Positions 42,610 to 55,641 are shown, counted from the stretch's first letter. The stretch: DNA of 64,000 nucleotides from Molanna angustata (GCA_963576475.1 OY754984.1:16683775-16747774), one strand, 5' to 3'. Notes: generated by a model from the sequence alone, not told the origin. A program made the numbers and translations.

Positions 42610-43180
42610 TATCTATTAAGGCGTCGTGGCCAACTATAGCGAGTCACCACTATAGCGGGTGTGCGCTTATTACCAATTTGGCAGGAGACCAGTGTAGGTC
42701 AATTAAATTAATAGTAACCAGAGGGGTTTACTATATAACAATAGATACCTCAGTAAGGTTCTATGTTTTAAGACTCCAGAAGGGAATTTTATCCTGAATG
42801 AACTCCTTGTTGTGACGTGTTGGTAGAGAGGTCACCAGAACAGAAAACTGTTCACTAAATAGAGTGCGAACTCTATTTAGTAATATTAAAAGTTCCAACA
42901 AGTCACAATCAAGTAGAGAGCGTATTTCACGGAGTGCGATATATCTACAGTTGCTCTAAAAGTAATTTAGACAGGGTAAAGATAGGAAAGAGACAAGAAA
43001 TAACAAACTGAAATGCCAACTTACAAATTTGTATATTAGCACAAATACAGAGTTTTTATAAATTAATAATAATAACAATTTCACACGCGAGTAGTACTTT
43101 AGCAGGTCGATGTTTTCACTAAGAAGTTTGACAGGTAAAGAGATACTATGTCATTTGTTGTTTTGTATATATATACCCTA
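42610..43180. other. Possible transposon fragment sharing an ACCAGAGGGGTT motif with 45 kb
   Basis: AGTAACCAGAGGGGTTTACT at 42714 recurs as TAGTAACCAGAGGGGTTACT at 45019. Also an 18-base near-palindrome around ACTCTATTTAGT (about 42857-42883). No ORF. Probably LTR or leader debris; family unknown. Confidence 0.4.
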
Positions 43181-44669
43181 TTGTTTTGGTAAATAGGGGT
43201 CGTAGAACTGTCGCCTGGTAAACAGCCTTTAGGGGTATGTCAGTATGAAGACTTATTTATTGTTGCATACAAAAGTGAAAGTGTCACCTTTGAAGTCATT
43301 ACCCTTTTATTGTTTTGACTGATTTTTTCTTGTAACAGAAATACCATAAATTCGATGTAGGTATTCTGCCACACTATGAATATCAAAAAATGAATTTGTG
43401 TAATTATTCTTTTATATTTTAAAATAACGTCAAAGATATTTGTAGAAAAGTTTTAAATTATTTTATTAACATGGAATATTAAATTATGTGAAAAAATATA
43501 TTTATCAATCAGACATTGCTCTAGAAGTAAAAATTCGAGAGTATAATATTCAGACCACATTGTAGGTATAGTCAAATCATTTATTGAAAAAAAAACTGTT
43601 TGTAAAATTAATACTATGTGCTGGTCACAATTAAGTATTCAAACTTTTTTTTTAATAGAAAAAGGTATTAACCTTCAAAATTACGCGAATAATCTTATAT
43701 AAAAATGTGTTTAGTTGTTGTTGGCGAAACCCCATGCGAACAATAATACGAGTAGTTACAAGTTCTTTTAGTGCGCGAGCATTCGAGGGTTAATTTTGAT
43801 ATCAAATAAAAACCTTAGGGTAAAGTAATATCAGAGTAATTTCGGAATATAATGTTTTTTTCTTTGAAAATTAACGTTGGTTTGTTCCTTTATTATATTA
43901 CGTAAGTGGGAATGTTCTCGTTCTATCCTTATACTGTCCCGCCCTAATAGTGATGGGACAAAATATAACCGAGACTAAAATAGCGGTCTTTCGTAGAATC
44001 GTATTCGTAGGCTTATTTAACGTCGACGTTGTGAATTTGTTGAACAAAGTTGTTGAGTTATTGTCAAATTAATTTCTCTGTTATTGAGGGACTAAACTGG
44101 ACCAAGACTTAGTCATTCGTATTAAATATGAAAATTGTGAATTTAATGAAAAAGTTTGCGGGATTAATAATTTAATAATAAGTTATTTTATTTTATTATA
44201 TTCAGAAAACATACAGCATACATAGTAATAATAATAACAAAAATGATACATACAGTTTCATGCCTAAATAGATGTTTTCGCTTATATAAAAAGCAGTACC
44301 TAAAAATATTTCTTTTTATTTATTTATGTTTTTTTTTCATCATCATAGGGCGGGTACATTCAAAACACGATGAAAAAAGGAACAAATAATCAAAAATAAT
44401 AAAAATAAAAATAATCATTTTTTCAGTCATTTTTTCTAGATTCAGCAATTTTTGATTTTTATTCAAGACTAATATTCTCACAAATGTAAGTTTGTATTTA
44501 CACGTATATTAAATAAATATCAATATTGGTAAATCTCTACGCGTCTTACTTGGATAATCGTATTATATGTAACTTTTTACAAAAAATGAAGATTCTATGT
44601 GAGGTTTGTAGCAACTTTACATATTTTATTAAAACAACCTAGACTTTAACGCCATTATTTAAAAATTAA
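43181..44669. other. AT-rich unassigned stretch
   Basis: No coding signal or repeat that I can name on either strand. Confidence 0.3.
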
Positions 44670-44671
44670 AA

Positions 44672-44775
44672 TAAGCAGCGCTGGATCCAGAGCATTTTGC
44701 TGGAACCAGCAAGCCAATAATGGTGCTGGGTCGCTGGATCCAGCAATGCGGAATCCAGCAATTGCAATCCCTAGT
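44672..44775. repeat. Cluster of GCTGGATCCAGC palindromes
   Basis: GCGCTGGATCCAGAGC, TTTGCTGGAACCAGCAAG, TCGCTGGATCCAGCAATG and GGAATCCAGCAATTGC occur within about 100 bp: four variants of one palindromic word in AT-rich DNA. Confidence 0.7.
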
Positions 44776-44989
44776 CATCGTGTATCTTGAACATTAGTAA
44801 TGAGACTGTTTTCCCAGTCTATGGCAAAATATGGTATTTTATCTTTTGCTTTATCATGGCATAATTTAACAAAACAATCATTATAAATCAATAATATTTC
44901 GCTAGAAAATACTATTTGGTTCAAAACTGCTGGATTTGGACATATGAAATATACTTATAATTGTACTGAAATATATTTAGCTGATTGGT

Positions 44990-45670
44990 AACCAAAGGTG
45001 TTACCAATCAAAAGTAGTTAGTAACCAGAGGGGTTACTAATAAATATAAGTGGTAACCAGAGGGGTTACCAATAAAGAGAGTGTGCTATATCCCAATTAA
45101 GTGGATATCATTTGAAATAAGAACACAAGGACAGTGGTTGAGATAGAAGAAGAAAGAATGGTCAAAAGTTACAATGGGTATATTGATCACAATTAATAGT
45201 TTGCTTAAAGATAAATTTACAATTGATAAAATAACTTACTAAGGAACTTTCTCACGTTGAGTAGGTATAACGTACGAGTGTGTCGAAGTGTCAGATTATT
45301 CGTATGGTGAAGTACCATCGTGCTCGCGGGGTCGAGAGATGACCGGTGGTCGAGAGACGAAGTGTCGGCGAGACGGTGTGGTCGAGAAGCCGTATAAAAT
45401 ACGGAAATGAAGTGACGAAGTGTACAAGTGTAGACTCCCTTAAATAGTGCTGCGCTGGGGGTAGCAAGTTTAATGTCCTCGAACTTTCTAGACTTATTTC
45501 ATTGAAGTGTCATACCCAGTTGAGGAGTATTGTCACTTATTTGACGTTGCGGGCGATGAACTCGGCCTAGCGACAAACAAATATACATACTTGCCGTCGC
45601 TAGGCGCGCGCTCGAAAGAAATTTCGAGATGTGGTCTGCCACATCTAGTCAATGTGCAACTTTCATAAGA
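44990..45670. other. Unassigned region, likely LTR/leader of an unidentified element
   Basis: Starts with paired GGTAACCAGAGGGGTTACC words (45019-45075), then a GC-richer part (45290-45650) with repeated GTCGAGAGA/GTCGAGA phrases and the inverted pair GCCTAGCGAC/GTCGCTAGGC at 45567-45605. No ORF. Confidence 0.4.
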
Positions 45671-46194
45671 GTGTACCAAAAATTATTTGAATAAATTGCA
45701 ACAATTACACCATTGGCTATTTAACAAAGCTATTAAAGACTTTCAAAGAATCTGTTGTGGTAATGGTGTCATTATACAGAGGTAGGTATTTCGTTAGTTT
45801 TGACCCCTTTGAGCGTTGTCCATCACTACCGCCTTATTGAGGGAAAAAAATTCTATATTTGAAACTGGTTTCGCCAAAATATTTAATTCAGATTTAAAAT
45901 GTAAACATATTGTTTTGCCTGCACTGCTACCCTTCTCACTGAATTCCTGAATTTTTCATTATTTTGTTTGTAGGTATCCTTCAGTTTACACCTCAGGTAA
46001 AAAAATATAAATAATAGCGTTTGAAATACGAACGATTTTTTTGTATTGTTCAAGTTACTGTAGTTCATTTTTTTTCAAACATTACAATTTTGTATTGTGC
46101 GTTGTTTACAGAGAAAATTTGAACTGAATAAAGATAAATGTTTATTTCTACCAGGTACCAAGATCCAAAAGTATGAAAACATACACGAAACGAG
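45671..46194. other. AT-rich unassigned stretch
   Basis: Nothing recognised. Confidence 0.3.
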
Positions 46195-46860
46195 TGGGTT
46201 GTGGCCAACGCTAAACTCCTCACTAACAAGTCATTCTATAAAGTATTCCAATTTTGTATGGAAAATATTCAGCATTTTCATGAAATGAGTTTGTTGAATT
46301 ATTTTTTGAATTTAAATATTTTATTATGAATATTTGATAACTCTTCAATGCCATTGATAGTGGTAATTTGAAAATAAAATTTTCAAATTTGAAGTTTCTC
46401 GGGCTTGGGGTCACATTGAAATATTTGACAGTTAAAAAAATTGAGAAGCACTATTCAGATATCCTTCAAAATCTTATGAGGTCCAAGCAAATATTAGATA
46501 TACATATTTGCAAAATTTGAAAAGAATCTAATGAATACTTTAGTCTAAAATCGATGATTAAGTAAAATAAACACGCCGTGCACAGCACACAGCACAAAGC
46601 ACACACACACAGATACATTGTGATGAAACTTTCAGAATTCAATCTCAGCATGATAGTTATTTTTTTTTTATATATATTGATTTACACGATTTCCATTTGG
46701 GTATATAAATTTTGCACTAAACTGTATGAACAGTTTGTCAGTGCAGTGTTGATAATTTGCAATAAAAAATACCCTTAAAAATTGCGAAATCATCACTCCC
46801 CTTGAATAGTTTGCGGAGTTACTTGGTAGTGAAGAGTAGAGCGTTGGCCACAACCAACTA
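46195..46860 (+). mobile_element. TIR element, copy 2 (both ends present)
   Basis: The left end GTGGGTTGTGGCCAACGCTA and right end (reverse complement of AGCGTTGGCCACAACCAAC) form terminal inverted repeats that stay similar for about 55 bp. The interior aligns in reverse complement with 18320-18850, including the CACA microsatellite at about 46575-46612. About 660 bp, no transposase. Clean target duplication not seen. Confidence 0.72.
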
Positions 46861-47070
46861 ATTTAACATCAGTAAAGAGAACGCATAATCACCTGCTATG
46901 AATATTGTGGAAATATTGCATTCAAATCCAGTTTACGAAGTAGGTATATCGGGCGTTTTCTATTTTATGTACATATCTTGTTAATTTTAAGTTTTGTGAA
47001 CTCCTCCCCGAAGCACAAGTTTTCCTTCTTTTTGGGAATAATTTCAAATTTATTTGTGATATTTTTTTTA
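46861..47070. other. Unassigned spacer
   Basis: AT-rich, nothing recognised. Confidence 0.3.
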
Positions 47071-47290
47071 TACTTTATCATGATGTATCCTTTTTATACT
47101 TTATCATGATGTATCTTTTTTATACTTTATCATGATGTATCCTTTTTATACTTTATCATGATGTATAGGTACTTTTTATACTTTATCAAGATGTATCCTT
47201 TTAATTCTTTATCATGATGTATCTTTTTTATACTTTATCATGATGTATCCTTTTTATACTTTATCATGATGTATACTTTTTATACTTTAA
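47071..47290 (+). repeat. 26-bp tandem repeat, about eight copies
   Basis: CTTTATCATGATGTATC(C/T)TTTTTATA units at 26-bp spacing (47079, 47105, 47131, 47157 and on), with a few small insertions. Confidence 0.92.
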
Positions 47291-47928
47291 TTTTATTTGA
47301 CAATTTTTTAACATCTCAATAGAGATGAAGTAGGAATATTATTATAGAACTATCGAGGCACTTTATTCAATTCCTTTACCAATAAACATTCCACCACCTT
47401 TGTTAAACAAAGTCTCAATAATTCTATGAAATCACTAAACTTAAAATTGACGTAGACCTAGCGATACAAGAATTATTGATTTTATATAACAAATAATTAT
47501 AACACCATAAAAATATTGTTTGTAGGTAGGCACACATTCATTCTTTTAAAAAAATATATTGAATTATTCTATTCTTTGTTCTAAAAGTTTTAAAAGAAAG
47601 TCGTGGTATCTTTCCAAGATACGATTTACGGTGCTCCACTTTCGTTTCCATTCATCTGGAAAACGCACACTTTTGAAGTTAAGTGTATTCACATATCTTG
47701 AATATTTCGATAGGAATCTCCATTTCATTATGGACATATCCCTTTTCCTATGATAGTCATATAATATATATCGTCCTTATCATTGTCTGTCTTATCTAGC
47801 TCAAATGATAGTAGATTGTTGTATCAAAAATCAAGAATGTAGGTACCTACTTACTTACTGTAAAATAGCACTGTGGGTTAGTGGACAAGTTTTAGTTCCA
47901 AATTTAAAGAAAAAATATGTTAAAATTA
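47291..47928. other. AT-rich unassigned stretch
   Basis: No gene or known repeat seen. Confidence 0.3.
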
Positions 47929-48065
47929 TCCAATTGTCGATTTGTTCAAGAGAATTTATTTTTCTTAACAGATCGACAAAGGTTCAAGCCAAGGTTCGCG
48001 TGTTTTGTACGGCCAGGTCTACATTTGTCATGGTTTTTCAACTTTGAAGATACACACTTTTGGGT
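47929..48065 (+). mobile_element. Helitron-like element, diverged 5' fragment
   Basis: TCCAATTGTCGATTTGTTCA, CTTAACAGATCGACA and TTTTTCAACTTTGAAG match the first ~140 bp of the family at 54-62 kb, then the match ends. A solitary old copy. Confidence 0.7.
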
Positions 48066-48108
48066 TTTTCATATTCCTCACTTCACTCATATTCATTCAG
48101 CATTTCTT

Positions 48109-48437
48109 CTTCTTCGTTAGCTAGGACTATGTCCTGTAGTTCTCGGCATCTGCTCCTGGGAGGAGGACGTCCAGCTGTCCCTCCATCGTTTGGGCAGTCT
48201 TCCTGGAGGTCTGCTACCTGTAGGATGTTCATCAGCTGATATTCTCACTACTCGGTCTGAGCTTGCTCTCCCCACGTGATCTTTCCGGAAACGTCTTCTT
48301 GTTCTACCCCATCGCACCACGTCCTCAACATCACAAATTTTCCTTATTTCGGAGCTCCTCATTTGATCAAGGAGGGTTACCCCTGCGATGGGCCGTAGAG
48401 TCTTCAACTCCATGGTTCTAAGGAGACTGCATTTCAT
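48109..48437 (-). pseudogene. Non-LTR ORF2 C-terminus with (GAA)n tail
   Basis: A minus-strand frame reads MELKTLRPIAGVTLLDQMRS, RKICDVEDVVRWGRTRRRF and SRPPGRLPKRWRDSWTSSSQ, then a poorly conserved end and a (GAA)n tail (cttcttcttcg at 48109-48117). Same family as 17566-17846. 5' truncated. Confidence 0.75.
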
Positions 48438-48574
48438 ACATATATATTTGCTCGCCTATTAATTTTTTTTTACGTTCAGATCATTTAAAAAACTGTTCAT
48501 ATAGTCGCGCAATATTTAACTTCCATTTCGATATGTTGGCCCTCATTGTATTCATTGTTCTCTGTTTGATTGCG

Positions 48575-48882
48575 AAAACATGAAAGAGCCATACTGAATG
48601 TCAGAATCTCAAAAAGAGTGAGAAATTCAGAAATACGTAGAAGATCAGGAGTTACCGACGTCGTTGAAAGAGTTGCAAACCTGAAGTGGTCATGCGTGGG
48701 ACATATTGCCAGAGTGAAGGTCCAAAGATGGACCAAGGGGATCCAGCAAAGCAGACCACGTGAAGACAAAAGAAGTAGATGCAGACCACCTACGCGATGC
48801 AGAAGGCCCAAGATAGAGAAACCTGGAGAAATATGAGGGATGTCTATGTCCAGCAGTGAACAGAGACAGCTGGATTTTCCAA
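48575..48882 (+). pseudogene. RTE-type ORF2 C-terminal fragment
   Basis: HERAILNVRISKRVRNSEIR, RSGVTDVVERVANLKWSCVG and HIARVKVQRWTKGIQQ match the standard RTE ORF2 C-terminus (R.ML.VSLRDR.RN..IR..T.V.DV...I..LKW.WAGH.AR...RWT). After a frameshift near 48830 a YVQQ-stop remains, the normal end of these proteins. Related to the fragment at 63858-64000. Confidence 0.78.
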
Positions 48883-49104
48883 TTTATTATTACATTTCCA
48901 ATTATTAATTAGGTACGAAATCGTTTTGCATCTGACACAGTTTAGGTATGAATGAACGTTTTGAAGTAATACCTATTCAAATGTATATGGATGAATATTG
49001 GGCCTATGGCGTCGATTTGCACAAAACCCAACCTTTTCGAATTGAACAGGGGGCGAGTTCGTCCTTTATCTCGGAGACTATGGTGTTGTTTGTCTTGGCC
49101 ATTT
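48883..49104. other. Unassigned spacer
   Basis: Nothing recognised before the inverted-arm TA locus. Confidence 0.3.
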
Positions 49105-50037
<933 letters not shown>

Positions 50038-50475
50038 TACACTGGCGAGTTTATTGCCAAACAGAAATTTCTTCCAACCAACCAGAGTTAGTGTTAAAAT
50101 ACAATACAATGTGAACTCTGGCAATAAGTATGACATGACAAAAATAAAAATAAATTAACTTAATGATAACATAAAGAAAATTTAACCGAAGAAGAGCAAA
50201 AAAAAGTAAAAGACAAAAAAGAATGAATATAATAACATTTAATAGCAATGATAGGAAAACTAAAGAATAAGGAGAGAAAGAAGACATAAATTATTATCAG
50301 ATAAATATTTTAGCTTGTCATATTTTTTATTCATTCATACCATCACGGCTTGTCCCACAATGTGGGGTAACTAGCGACAGATGTCGCTGTGCTCATTACC
50401 TTTCGAAACGTGTATTCCCACACACCAGCCTCGTCACACGTAAAAATGCACTACATTCTGAATGGGTGCTGAACC
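50038..50475 (-). mobile_element. Dispersed LINE 3' end or SINE with stem-loop motif
   Basis: On the minus strand it starts AATGAGGTTCAGCACCCATTC, passes through CTTTAGTTTTCCTATCATTG and ends with the stem-loop motif GGTTGGAAGAAATT...GGCAATAAACTCGCCAGT. Pieces recur at 15830-15950, 20053-20230, 39265-39340 and 63165-63228. No coding capacity. Confidence 0.6.
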
Positions 50476-50477
50476 TC

Positions 50478-50925
50478 ATTTATTTATTTTATTTATTTAT
50501 TTATTTCATCTCACAAATAAAATTTTGAAAATTAATACACAAATAATGTATTCAACCTCACTAGGAAAAAACCTGTATCGAGGTTAAATATTATAATTCA
50601 CATTTTGTGACATAAATACAGAGTTTACTGAGTCTAACATTTTACGACAATAATAGATATCAACAGTATGATGTACAAATTATATAGGTACCTATATATC
50701 GATACAAAACAATAAAAATAACAAAAGTTGAAAATAAAAATATCACTTCAAACAAAGAATGTCAAGGAAGAAAACACACTTATACAATCCTCTGTCCATA
50801 CAAACGCCTTGATATTCCTTTTAAATTGGCGTAAGGAATTACATGTTTTAATATGGACAGGAAGGAAATTAAACAGAAGAGGAGCCTGAAAATCATAATT
50901 TCTTTGACCAAAAGAAGTTTAAGGA
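50478..50925 (-). pseudogene. Jockey/CR1-type ORF2 C-terminal remnant with (AAAT)n tail
   Basis: The minus frame from about 50920 reads FGQRNYDFQAPLLFNFLPVH, IKTCNSLRQFKRNIKAFVW, the common end pattern (...P.LWN.LP..IR...SL..FK..LK..L). It is followed by a 3' UTR and an AAATAAATAAATAA tail (atttatttatttatttcat at 50478-50510). Confidence 0.65.
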
Positions 50926-51614
50926 GAAATTGCCATGAAGTTAAGTGAAGTGCCAGTTCTAGATGGTCGGATCGACCGCTGTCGGTCTGCTGTTTTGTAT
51001 ATACCTACCTACCTCTTGATCTATGTGTATGTATGTATGATTTATATCTATAAATTATTTTCTTTATTTTTTTTATACTTATATATTACCTTGGCACTTT
51101 CCTTGTTTTATTTTTTATAAATATATTATAATCTAATATTATTCACAAAATAGTTTTGTCTATATTTTAATTGGTATACCCACAGACAGGCTGCGTTTTG
51201 TGGGATTTTTGTATGGACCATGTGGAACCGTGTACCAAGTCTTAAACAAACATATAAAATAAAAGAAAATTTGTCTCAAAATTATATTTGATAAAAGTTG
51301 TACCACTTATTTTATGACCCCTTAAGGTATGGTACCTACATTCGTGATGAAGTTTCCGGAATACGAACTATTTAAATAGATAGAAATCGATGAAATTCCT
51401 GAATTTATACCAAGAGTTTCGGGAAAGTTCTAGTGAACGTCTCCATATAACATTCATTAATGATGATAATACTTGGATTAATTGTACGTATGTATGTGAA
51501 GTGAGTAACTATTTATATTAGAAGGTAGATACCTACTGTGAGGACACAATGATTGTACGTTTAAGGTAGTAATTGACAACCTTTTTTGTTTCTTCGAGTA
51601 ACTAAAAAGTACCC
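50926..51614. other. AT-rich unassigned stretch
   Basis: No gene seen; runs of T near 51060-51120. Confidence 0.3.
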
Positions 51615-51619
51615 AAAAT

Positions 51620-51757
51620 TATAATAACATTGGATTTTTTCCCTAAACAGTAAAAAGTTAATAACATTGGACCTTTTCCCTAAACAGTAAAAAGTTAATA
51701 ACATTGGATTTTTTCCCTAAACAGTAAAAAGTTAACAACATTGGATTTTTTCCCTGT
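51620..51757 (+). repeat. ~37-bp tandem repeat, about four copies
   Basis: AACATTGGATTTTTTCCCTA and AACAGTAAAAAGTTAA alternate; the last copy is cut short at ccctgtcggg. Confidence 0.9.
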
Positions 51758-51929
51758 CGGGAGTCATAAGATATTTTTTTTTTGTTTCTTCGTTACTTCT
51801 TAGTTGGCAATAATAATTATGTCCTATTTTATTTAACTGTTTGTGTGATAGTCGCTTGCGTGTTATTAAGTTAGGAGCGTGTAATTGTGTGTGGGACGTG
51901 TGGGTGTGTGGTTGATTGGCAAAATTTTC

Positions 51930-52520
51930 AACTGGTTTAGTATTATTTGACTTGTGAAATTTCCAAATGGTTTAGTTTTTATTTAACTACTGAAATTTTC
52001 AACTGGTTTAGTATTTTTGACTAGTAAAATTTCAAATGGTCTAGTTTCATTTGACTAGTAAAATTTTCAATTGGTTTCAAATATTTGACTAGTGAGATTT
52101 TTACAGCTGGTTTAGTTTTATTTGACTAGTGAAATTTTCAACTGCTTTTGAACCTACAATTCCAATGGTAAAATTTTAGGTTGAATGGTGATTTTAATAA
52201 TTTATTTATTTATTTTGTGAGACTAATATTAGGTTGAGCACTTATTGACTAAGGATTTGATAAAAATCATTTTTGTTGTCCGGTGACACTGGCTTAGAAA
52301 TTTCCAGCTGGTTTAGTAATACTGTTTGAATATTCAACTAGTTTAGTATTAATGCTCGTGTGAGACGTGTGTAAGGTTTGAGACATGTGTAGTAAATAAT
52401 GTATGTGTGTGCGTAAATTTGTTTGGTGTTATTTTCAACTGGTTTAGTATTTTTTGATTCATGAAATTTTTGGTGAAATAGACAAAAAAATCAACTCATT
52501 TGTTTGATTGACTGGTTCAG
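51930..52520 (+). repeat. Degenerate tandem repeat, ~40-45 bp unit
   Basis: The phrase AAATTTTCAACTGGTTTAGT with TATTTGACTAGTGA recurs about a dozen times in variable form between 51930 and 52180 and again at 52310-52520. Old, diverged satellite-like DNA. Confidence 0.8.
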
Positions 52521-53055
52521 TATTACTGCTCGTGTGAGATGTAAATAGTAAATGCGAGGTCTGAGGCACGAGTAGGTAGTAGTAATATGTATGTGGGTAA
52601 ATTTCTATAAAAACCCCTCACGTGTAATTTCTCTGGGTGTAATGTCGCACCTTTAGTAGTTCGGTTCAGGTACTAAGAGTAAGGAATGTAATGAAATAAA
52701 AGTAATTTCCAAACATTACTCACGATGACAGCGAGATGGGGTGTGCAGAGAAGATCCCATATATCACTGGCTTTATAACCCCGAGCCACCATACTCTCGC
52801 TATCAAAGGTCCAATGATAATTCTGTTGATTCCCAACGTCTGGGATCTGTTTGGATTATTAGATAATATCATATTATATATTACATATAAGATCGTACTT
52901 ATTTGTATGATTAAATGTGTTCAGTTTATGTGCCGTAAAGATTTTTGCTTTAAGGGGCCATATAATCCTAAACTTCCCAATTCGAAATCAAATTTCTCAA
53001 ATATGTTAAACAGTGTGTTTCTTAAAAAAAACCACCACAAGGAATTCAATATTTC
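52521..53055. other. AT-rich unassigned stretch with a 116-codon open frame
   Basis: An open frame at 52736-53086 has an ordinary AT-rich composition, no domain and runs into the LTR-like sequence; its start is not an ATG I trust. I regard it as chance. Confidence 0.3.
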
Positions 53056-53412
53056 TGTTCGGTACGGTAATTACTTTTTAGTGTGAATACAAATCACCCG
53101 TCTTATTCCTTCCCCCCTCCCTTCCATGTAACTGCTCTGTTCCGTTCCTGCTACACACCAACTAGTACTTGTCCGCACTCTATGTGTACATTCTATGTGT
53201 AGTGTTGTGCCCCTGCATATAGACTACGCATATTTCTGGGTGAGCGATCGAGGCAAGGACTTCTTCTTTACTGGTAGGTGATTTCCTTTCTCGATCCATT
53301 TCTTTTATCCTATTATTTATCTCGTCGCCGTGACAAGGTGCAATTATTTATTTTAGTTTACTGTCCACTAATCTTTTAGCCTGAGTTGCAATCGGCAATT
53401 TCGGCGCTAACA
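53056..53412 (+). mobile_element. Solo LTR-like sequence, copy 2
   Basis: Starts TGTTCGGTACGG and ends GGCGCTAACA. Aligns with 26153-26589, lacking an ~80-bp central part. Flanks ATTTC (53051-53055) and ATTTT (53413-53417) could be a one-mismatch target duplication. Confidence 0.62.
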
Positions 53413-54420
53413 ATTTTCTTTATTAAATACTCGTCACATTATAAGCCTAAGAAAAATCAATATTTTATGTGCTTATAGAGAGTTTTTTTTTCATTTCAAG
53501 TCAAGTATGTTCTTTTAATTCAAAAAATCAATATAAAGTTTCAGATCGTGTATAAATCCTTTTTTACGCAGGCGATAGTCATCTTTACTGATACATAACT
53601 TCATAATATAGTGCATTAGGCGGTTTAAATGTATCATGTTTTCAGTCACTAGATATATGCCCTCTTAATTGATGTACATTTAATTTTTAAACGAATAGTT
53701 TATTAATTTTGATCCAAAATATAATTGAAGTATTAACATGAATAGAAAATAATGCCGGGTTAATTTTCATAAGGCAATCTCCAATCCCCAACCCATACAG
53801 GCAGTCTCAAATAATCAAATTTGATACAATAAATTTACAAAACTCAGTAGGTACCTATAAAATAAAGTTAGAAAAAAATAGGTTTTTTTTACCTTTAAAT
53901 GTTTTAGATGTGGTACAAACATACATTCAAAAAATAATTCTTTATGTGCATATCTATTATAATACTAAGTTTACAACACAAAATAATATATACGAAACAA
54001 GGTCTAGTAACAGAGGTCTACTATATATAAAAAAAAGCCTACAAGACTTTTGGACAAAACCATTATACTTTCCTGGGTCCAATAATATATAACTAGTTAC
54101 CTAGTAATTGTAAAAGTATGAGTATACCTCTCCTAAAAAAATGTATAAAAAACTGGCATATAAACATTGGAAGTAAACAACCAGAACTAAACTTAACGTA
54201 TATATGTATGTGTTTAATTTATATATGTGTTATATTTGTAACGTATATATGTGTTTAAAATATTTGATTTTTTTCTTATTTTTTGTGTGAGTTCATAATT
54301 TTTTTTTTTTTTACTTAATAAAAAAATGAATATGTCCTTGTTAAACAAGTACATAATATACATCTTCCTACGTTCCCTAAATAAACAAATAAATGCTTGT
54401 GCTATAGGTGAACGAAATCG
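53413..54420. other. AT-rich unassigned stretch
   Basis: No ORF or known repeat seen on either strand. Confidence 0.3.
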
Positions 54421-54491
54421 GTCGAGACAGGATTCGAACTCGCGACCACTGGATTACTAGCCCAGCGCGCTTACCGCTCTGCCATCGCATA
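54421..54491 (-). mobile_element. tRNA-like sequence (SINE head or decayed tRNA)
   Basis: The reverse complement has box A-like ATGGCAGAGCGGTAAGCG, a good anticodon stem CTGGG/TCCAG with loop CTAGTAA (AGT, threonine-like) and box B GAGTTCGAATCC, but the T-arm stem and acceptor stem pair poorly. A partial direct repeat (accgcttaccgctctgc) follows at 54491-54510. Confidence 0.55.
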
Positions 54492-54605
54492 CCGCTTACC
54501 GCTCTGCATCTGCCATAATGTAAATCTATTGATGTTTTTAAATAATTATGTTGCTTTTTTTAAATTATGTTGTTTTCTTTGTTTTGTATTTTGTGTTTGT
54601 ATTTA

Positions 54606-55627
54606 TCCAACTGTCGATTTGTTCAGGAGAACTTTGTTCTCTTAACATATCGACAATGTATCAAGCCAGAATACGCGAGAATTGTATGGAGAGGTCTACT
54701 TTTTTCACGGCTTTTCCAACTTTGATGTCAAAAAACACCAACTTAGAGGCTTCGCAGCATATATGTTCCACACACGGATTTACTCAGAATTCGGAGTAGA
54801 ACATTTCGTGTGTCTGTGTGTGTGTGTGTGTGTCTGTGTGTCTGTGTGTGTGTGTGTCCGTCCCCCCCTTATAACTTTTGATCCGCTCAATTTACAGAGC
54901 CTAAAATTTCAGAATATATAAACAGTTACAGGCCTACAAAACTTTTATACTCGGAATTTCGAATTTTTGTTTCAGTCAGGGGTTATCAACTTTTGAATTT
55001 TTATTTTATTTTTCCATATATCTCAGAAACCATAAACGCTAGAACGCTGAAAATTGGTACAAACATAGACAAATTCAAAATCTCAAATAAGTTTTTTCAA
55101 AAAAATTCCAGGGTTTCTCAAACATTTTTTATTAAGAAAAATATTTTTTTTATGATAAATTTATGAGTTTAACTGCCTATATTTCCAAAACTTTTACAAT
55201 TATCGAAAAAAGCCGAAACACCCCAACTAGATAATTTAATTTTCTATAAAAAATATTAACATTATAGTAGAAGATCTCAATTTTTTTTTAACAATTTTTT
55301 TAAAAATTGAATTTAGTGACGACATCGCTTCATACATTTTATATGGCAGTCGCCTATACACAATATGTAAGAAGACTTAATAGTTTGATACTTCATCTCC
55401 AAACATACATACATACCATCATGCTATTTGCATATTCTGGGTAGGAAAAAGGATCTTCCTCCATACTATCCTATCTTGACATACATACCTACATATGTTG
55501 TATAGAAAACAAAATATCTGAAAATATTCAATAATTTGTATCTATGGGTTTATAGTTTGGTACATATTCTTCAACTATACATACTATCGCTATCGACAGT
55601 TGGATCTCATGTGTTACATGCAACTAG
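54606..55627 (+). mobile_element. Helitron-like element H1 (complete)
   Basis: 1022 bp. Starts TCCAACTGTCGATTTGTTCA, ends ACATGCAACTAG followed by T. 5' domain: TGTCGAT and GAGAAC-TTT-GTTCTC hairpins. Then a (TG)n/TCTG microsatellite, TTTTGATCCGCTCAATTTAC, CGAAACACCCCAACTAGA, the 13-base inverted ATCGACAGTTGGA 26 bases from the end and the hairpin CATGT-GTT-ACATG before CTAG. No transposase: a non-autonomous Helitron/HINE-type element. Confidence 0.88.
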
Positions 55628-55641
55628 TGATATGTAAATAA

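Noticed and set aside
50935..51120. Short hydrophobic open frame resembling a membrane peptide
   Set aside because: It comes from T-rich DNA next to a LINE remnant; hydrophobicity is expected from the base composition alone.
52736..53086. 116-codon open frame as a possible host gene
   Set aside because: No domain, AT-driven composition, no intron or promoter evidence, and it overlaps the start of an LTR-like repeat.
54421..54491. Functional tRNA-Thr gene
   Set aside because: The anticodon arm and box B are good but the acceptor and T stems pair poorly; a SINE head or decayed tRNA fits better.
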